A stretch of 30,045 nt of DNA from an uncultured Clostridia bacterium (lineage in GTDB: Bacteria > Bacillota > Clostridia > Peptostreptococcales > Anaerovoracaceae), in contig CAKQOE010000030.1 in assembly GCA_934255545.1 (NCBI GenBank), positions 1 through 30,045 on the forward strand, in the 5' to 3' direction. Every line of letters starts with the position of its first letter. Within the stretch, counting starts at the first letter, position 1. The translations under genes and the position numbers were made by a program. Below, one piece after another: positions 29,011-30,045 of this stretch. A model generated the notes under the pieces. That model did no database searches. It saw only the letters and a list, made by a program, of their open reading frames with translations, and had not been told where the DNA came from.

Positions 29011-30045
29011 TCACCGTTCAAATTCGTCATCCCACTCGAAGCTCCCGACGAGATCGCGCTTTGTGCCGAGCTTATGCGCAGCGTAAAGCTGCGTAGTCGT
29101 TACATTTTCATGATCGAGCAGCTCCTGTACATCATATATGGAATTGCCGCGGCCTATGAGCGATGTTGCAGCAGTTGCGCGCAGCTTGTGCGGGCTGTAT
29201 CCTGCCCTGCGCGATGTTGACATGCCTATGGACGTGTACTTTTTTACGAGCTCGCGTATCTGTCGTTCTGTCATCCGGCGTCCCTGAAGCGACAGGAAAA
29301 GCGCATCCTCGTCACCGGGCTTTATCTTTTCTTCGGGAGCTCTTTCTTCATCTATATACTCATGCAGTGCTTTGAGCACTGTTTTGTTGTTAAGCGGCAT
29401 TATCGACTCCTTGCCGCGCTTTCTGTATATCTTGAACTCGCCGCGACTGAAGTTAAAAGATGAAACATTGAGCTGCTGGAGTTCTGACAGACGCAGACCA
29501 TACGTCAGAAACAGTATCAGTATCGCCTTATCGCGCTTTTTTGTCTTTTCCCAGTACTGTCTCTCTTTTTCTGTAAGATGGTCGCCGCTTGAGACGGCGT
29601 CGAGCATGATCTTGACTTCATTGTCCTGCAGGGCTTTTATCTCTCGGTCTGATGCTTTAGGCACTCGTATAGGGTCGAACTGATCCGTGATATTGCGTGA
29701 AACTATCTCCTCTCTGTAAAGGAATTTGAACAGAACTGAAAGTGTTGATTTTTTTCGCGAAAGCGTAGTGTTGTTGTTTGTATATACGTCTACAGTGTCA
29801 TCGTGCTCTATGCTGTAATGTCTGCAGTAATCAATAAATACGTTTATATCTCCGCCCCTCATCGCATTGAAATCTTCTGCTTTTATCTCCTTTATGCACG
29901 TCGCAGCAGTAAGGTCCGTGTTTGTGATAAGATAATTACAGAAAAAACGTATGTCATGCAGATACGCAAGGCGCGACATAGGAAGCAGAGATGAACGCAT
30001 ATATGAAAAAAATCCGCGAAGGAATGGGGGAAGCTCCGCTTCCAG
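29011..30045 (-). CDS. Tyrosine recombinase, XerC/XerD-like (5' end outside window)
   Basis: The protein has an N-terminal SAM-like core-binding domain and a C-terminal catalytic domain with the full R-K-HxxR-H-Y set: Arg in YGLRLSEL, Lys in KRGKES, SPHKLRATAAT, His in LLDHENVTTTQ and the final Tyr in QLYAAH. It should cut and rejoin DNA at specific sites through a 3'-phosphotyrosine. The frame stays open past the ATG at 30000 to the window edge, with 15 more codons including LPPFLRGFFSY, which look like part of the core-binding domain. The true start is therefore outside. No attachment site or phage gene is beside it, so a housekeeping or orphan Xer role is likely. Confidence 0.9.
   Translation of the reverse strand: MEAELPPFLRGFFSYMRSSLLPMSRLAYLHDIRFFCNYLITNTDLTAATCIKEIKAEDFNAMRGGDINVFIDYCRHYSIEHDDTVDVYTNNNTTLSRKKSTLSVLFKFLYREEIVSRNITDQFDPIRVPKASDREIKALQDNEVKIMLDAVSSGDHLTEKERQYWEKTKKRDKAILILFLTYGLRLSELQQLNVSSFNFSRGEFKIYRKRGKESIMPLNNKTVLKALHEYIDEERAPEEKIKPGDEDALFLSLQGRRMTERQIRELVKKYTSIGMSTSRRAGYSPHKLRATAATSLIGRGNSIYDVQELLDHENVTTTQLYAAHKLGTKRDLVGSFEWDDEFER

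Noticed and set aside
29011..30045. Integrase of a prophage or integrative element
   Set aside because: No phage, conjugation or excisionase gene, tRNA or att duplication is seen in the window. The left neighbours are ordinary metabolic genes. What lies beyond the right edge is unknown.

Overview
The window looks like chromosome from an anaerobic Bacillota, most likely class Clostridia. The signs are the fhs-fchA-folD one-carbon genes, a T-box leader ahead of alaS, the alaS-ireB-ruvX order, an S-layer-homology (SLH) cell-wall glycosidase, strong AGGAGG ribosome-binding sites and a BlaI/M56 regulatory pair. I cannot fix the family or genus from sequence alone. No rRNA, tRNA, CRISPR array, phage block or intact transposase is visible.

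Layout. Positions 1-3.2 kb hold the end of fhs, then fchA, folD and panB. From 3.19 to 3.68 kb lies a non-coding palindromic element flanked by a 14-bp direct repeat. A MATE exporter follows, then a T-box-controlled alaS and the ireB-ruvX pair (to 9.4 kb). On the minus strand come an SLH/GH18 protein and an AldB/ExaC-like aldehyde dehydrogenase. The latter is divergent from a MocR-type regulator, which is followed by an acetyl-CoA hydrolase/transferase family CoA-transferase. At 16.77-19.33 kb an M56 sensor protease and a BlaI-type repressor follow a promoter carrying two operators.

The most unusual part is 19.4-23.8 kb. Five tightly packed genes encode a fused ABC exporter, three small or unrecognised proteins and an ArsB/SLC13-type permease. 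A short membrane peptide is encoded divergently and was identified here below the usual length cut-off. It shares a His-rich motif with the second gene of the operon. Two dyads lie in the control region between them. I do not recognise this cassette as a described system. Directly behind it lies a 1.42-kb non-coding imperfect palindrome (23.82-25.24 kb) whose left arm carries about 68-bp repeats.

The last 5 kb hold a YneA-like LysM protein with LexA-like boxes at its promoter, a VTT/DedA-family membrane protein, a hypothetical protein, a PLP-dependent methionine gamma-lyase family protein, and a tyrosine recombinase that runs off the right edge.

How the parts work together. FchA and FolD are the cyclohydrolase and dehydrogenase steps after Fhs. 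FolD lacks the lysine needed for cyclohydrolase activity, so FchA probably supplies that step. The other blocks are mostly separate transcription units with their own promoters and terminators. Short hairpins with GNRA-type tetraloops recur in the gaps between genes.
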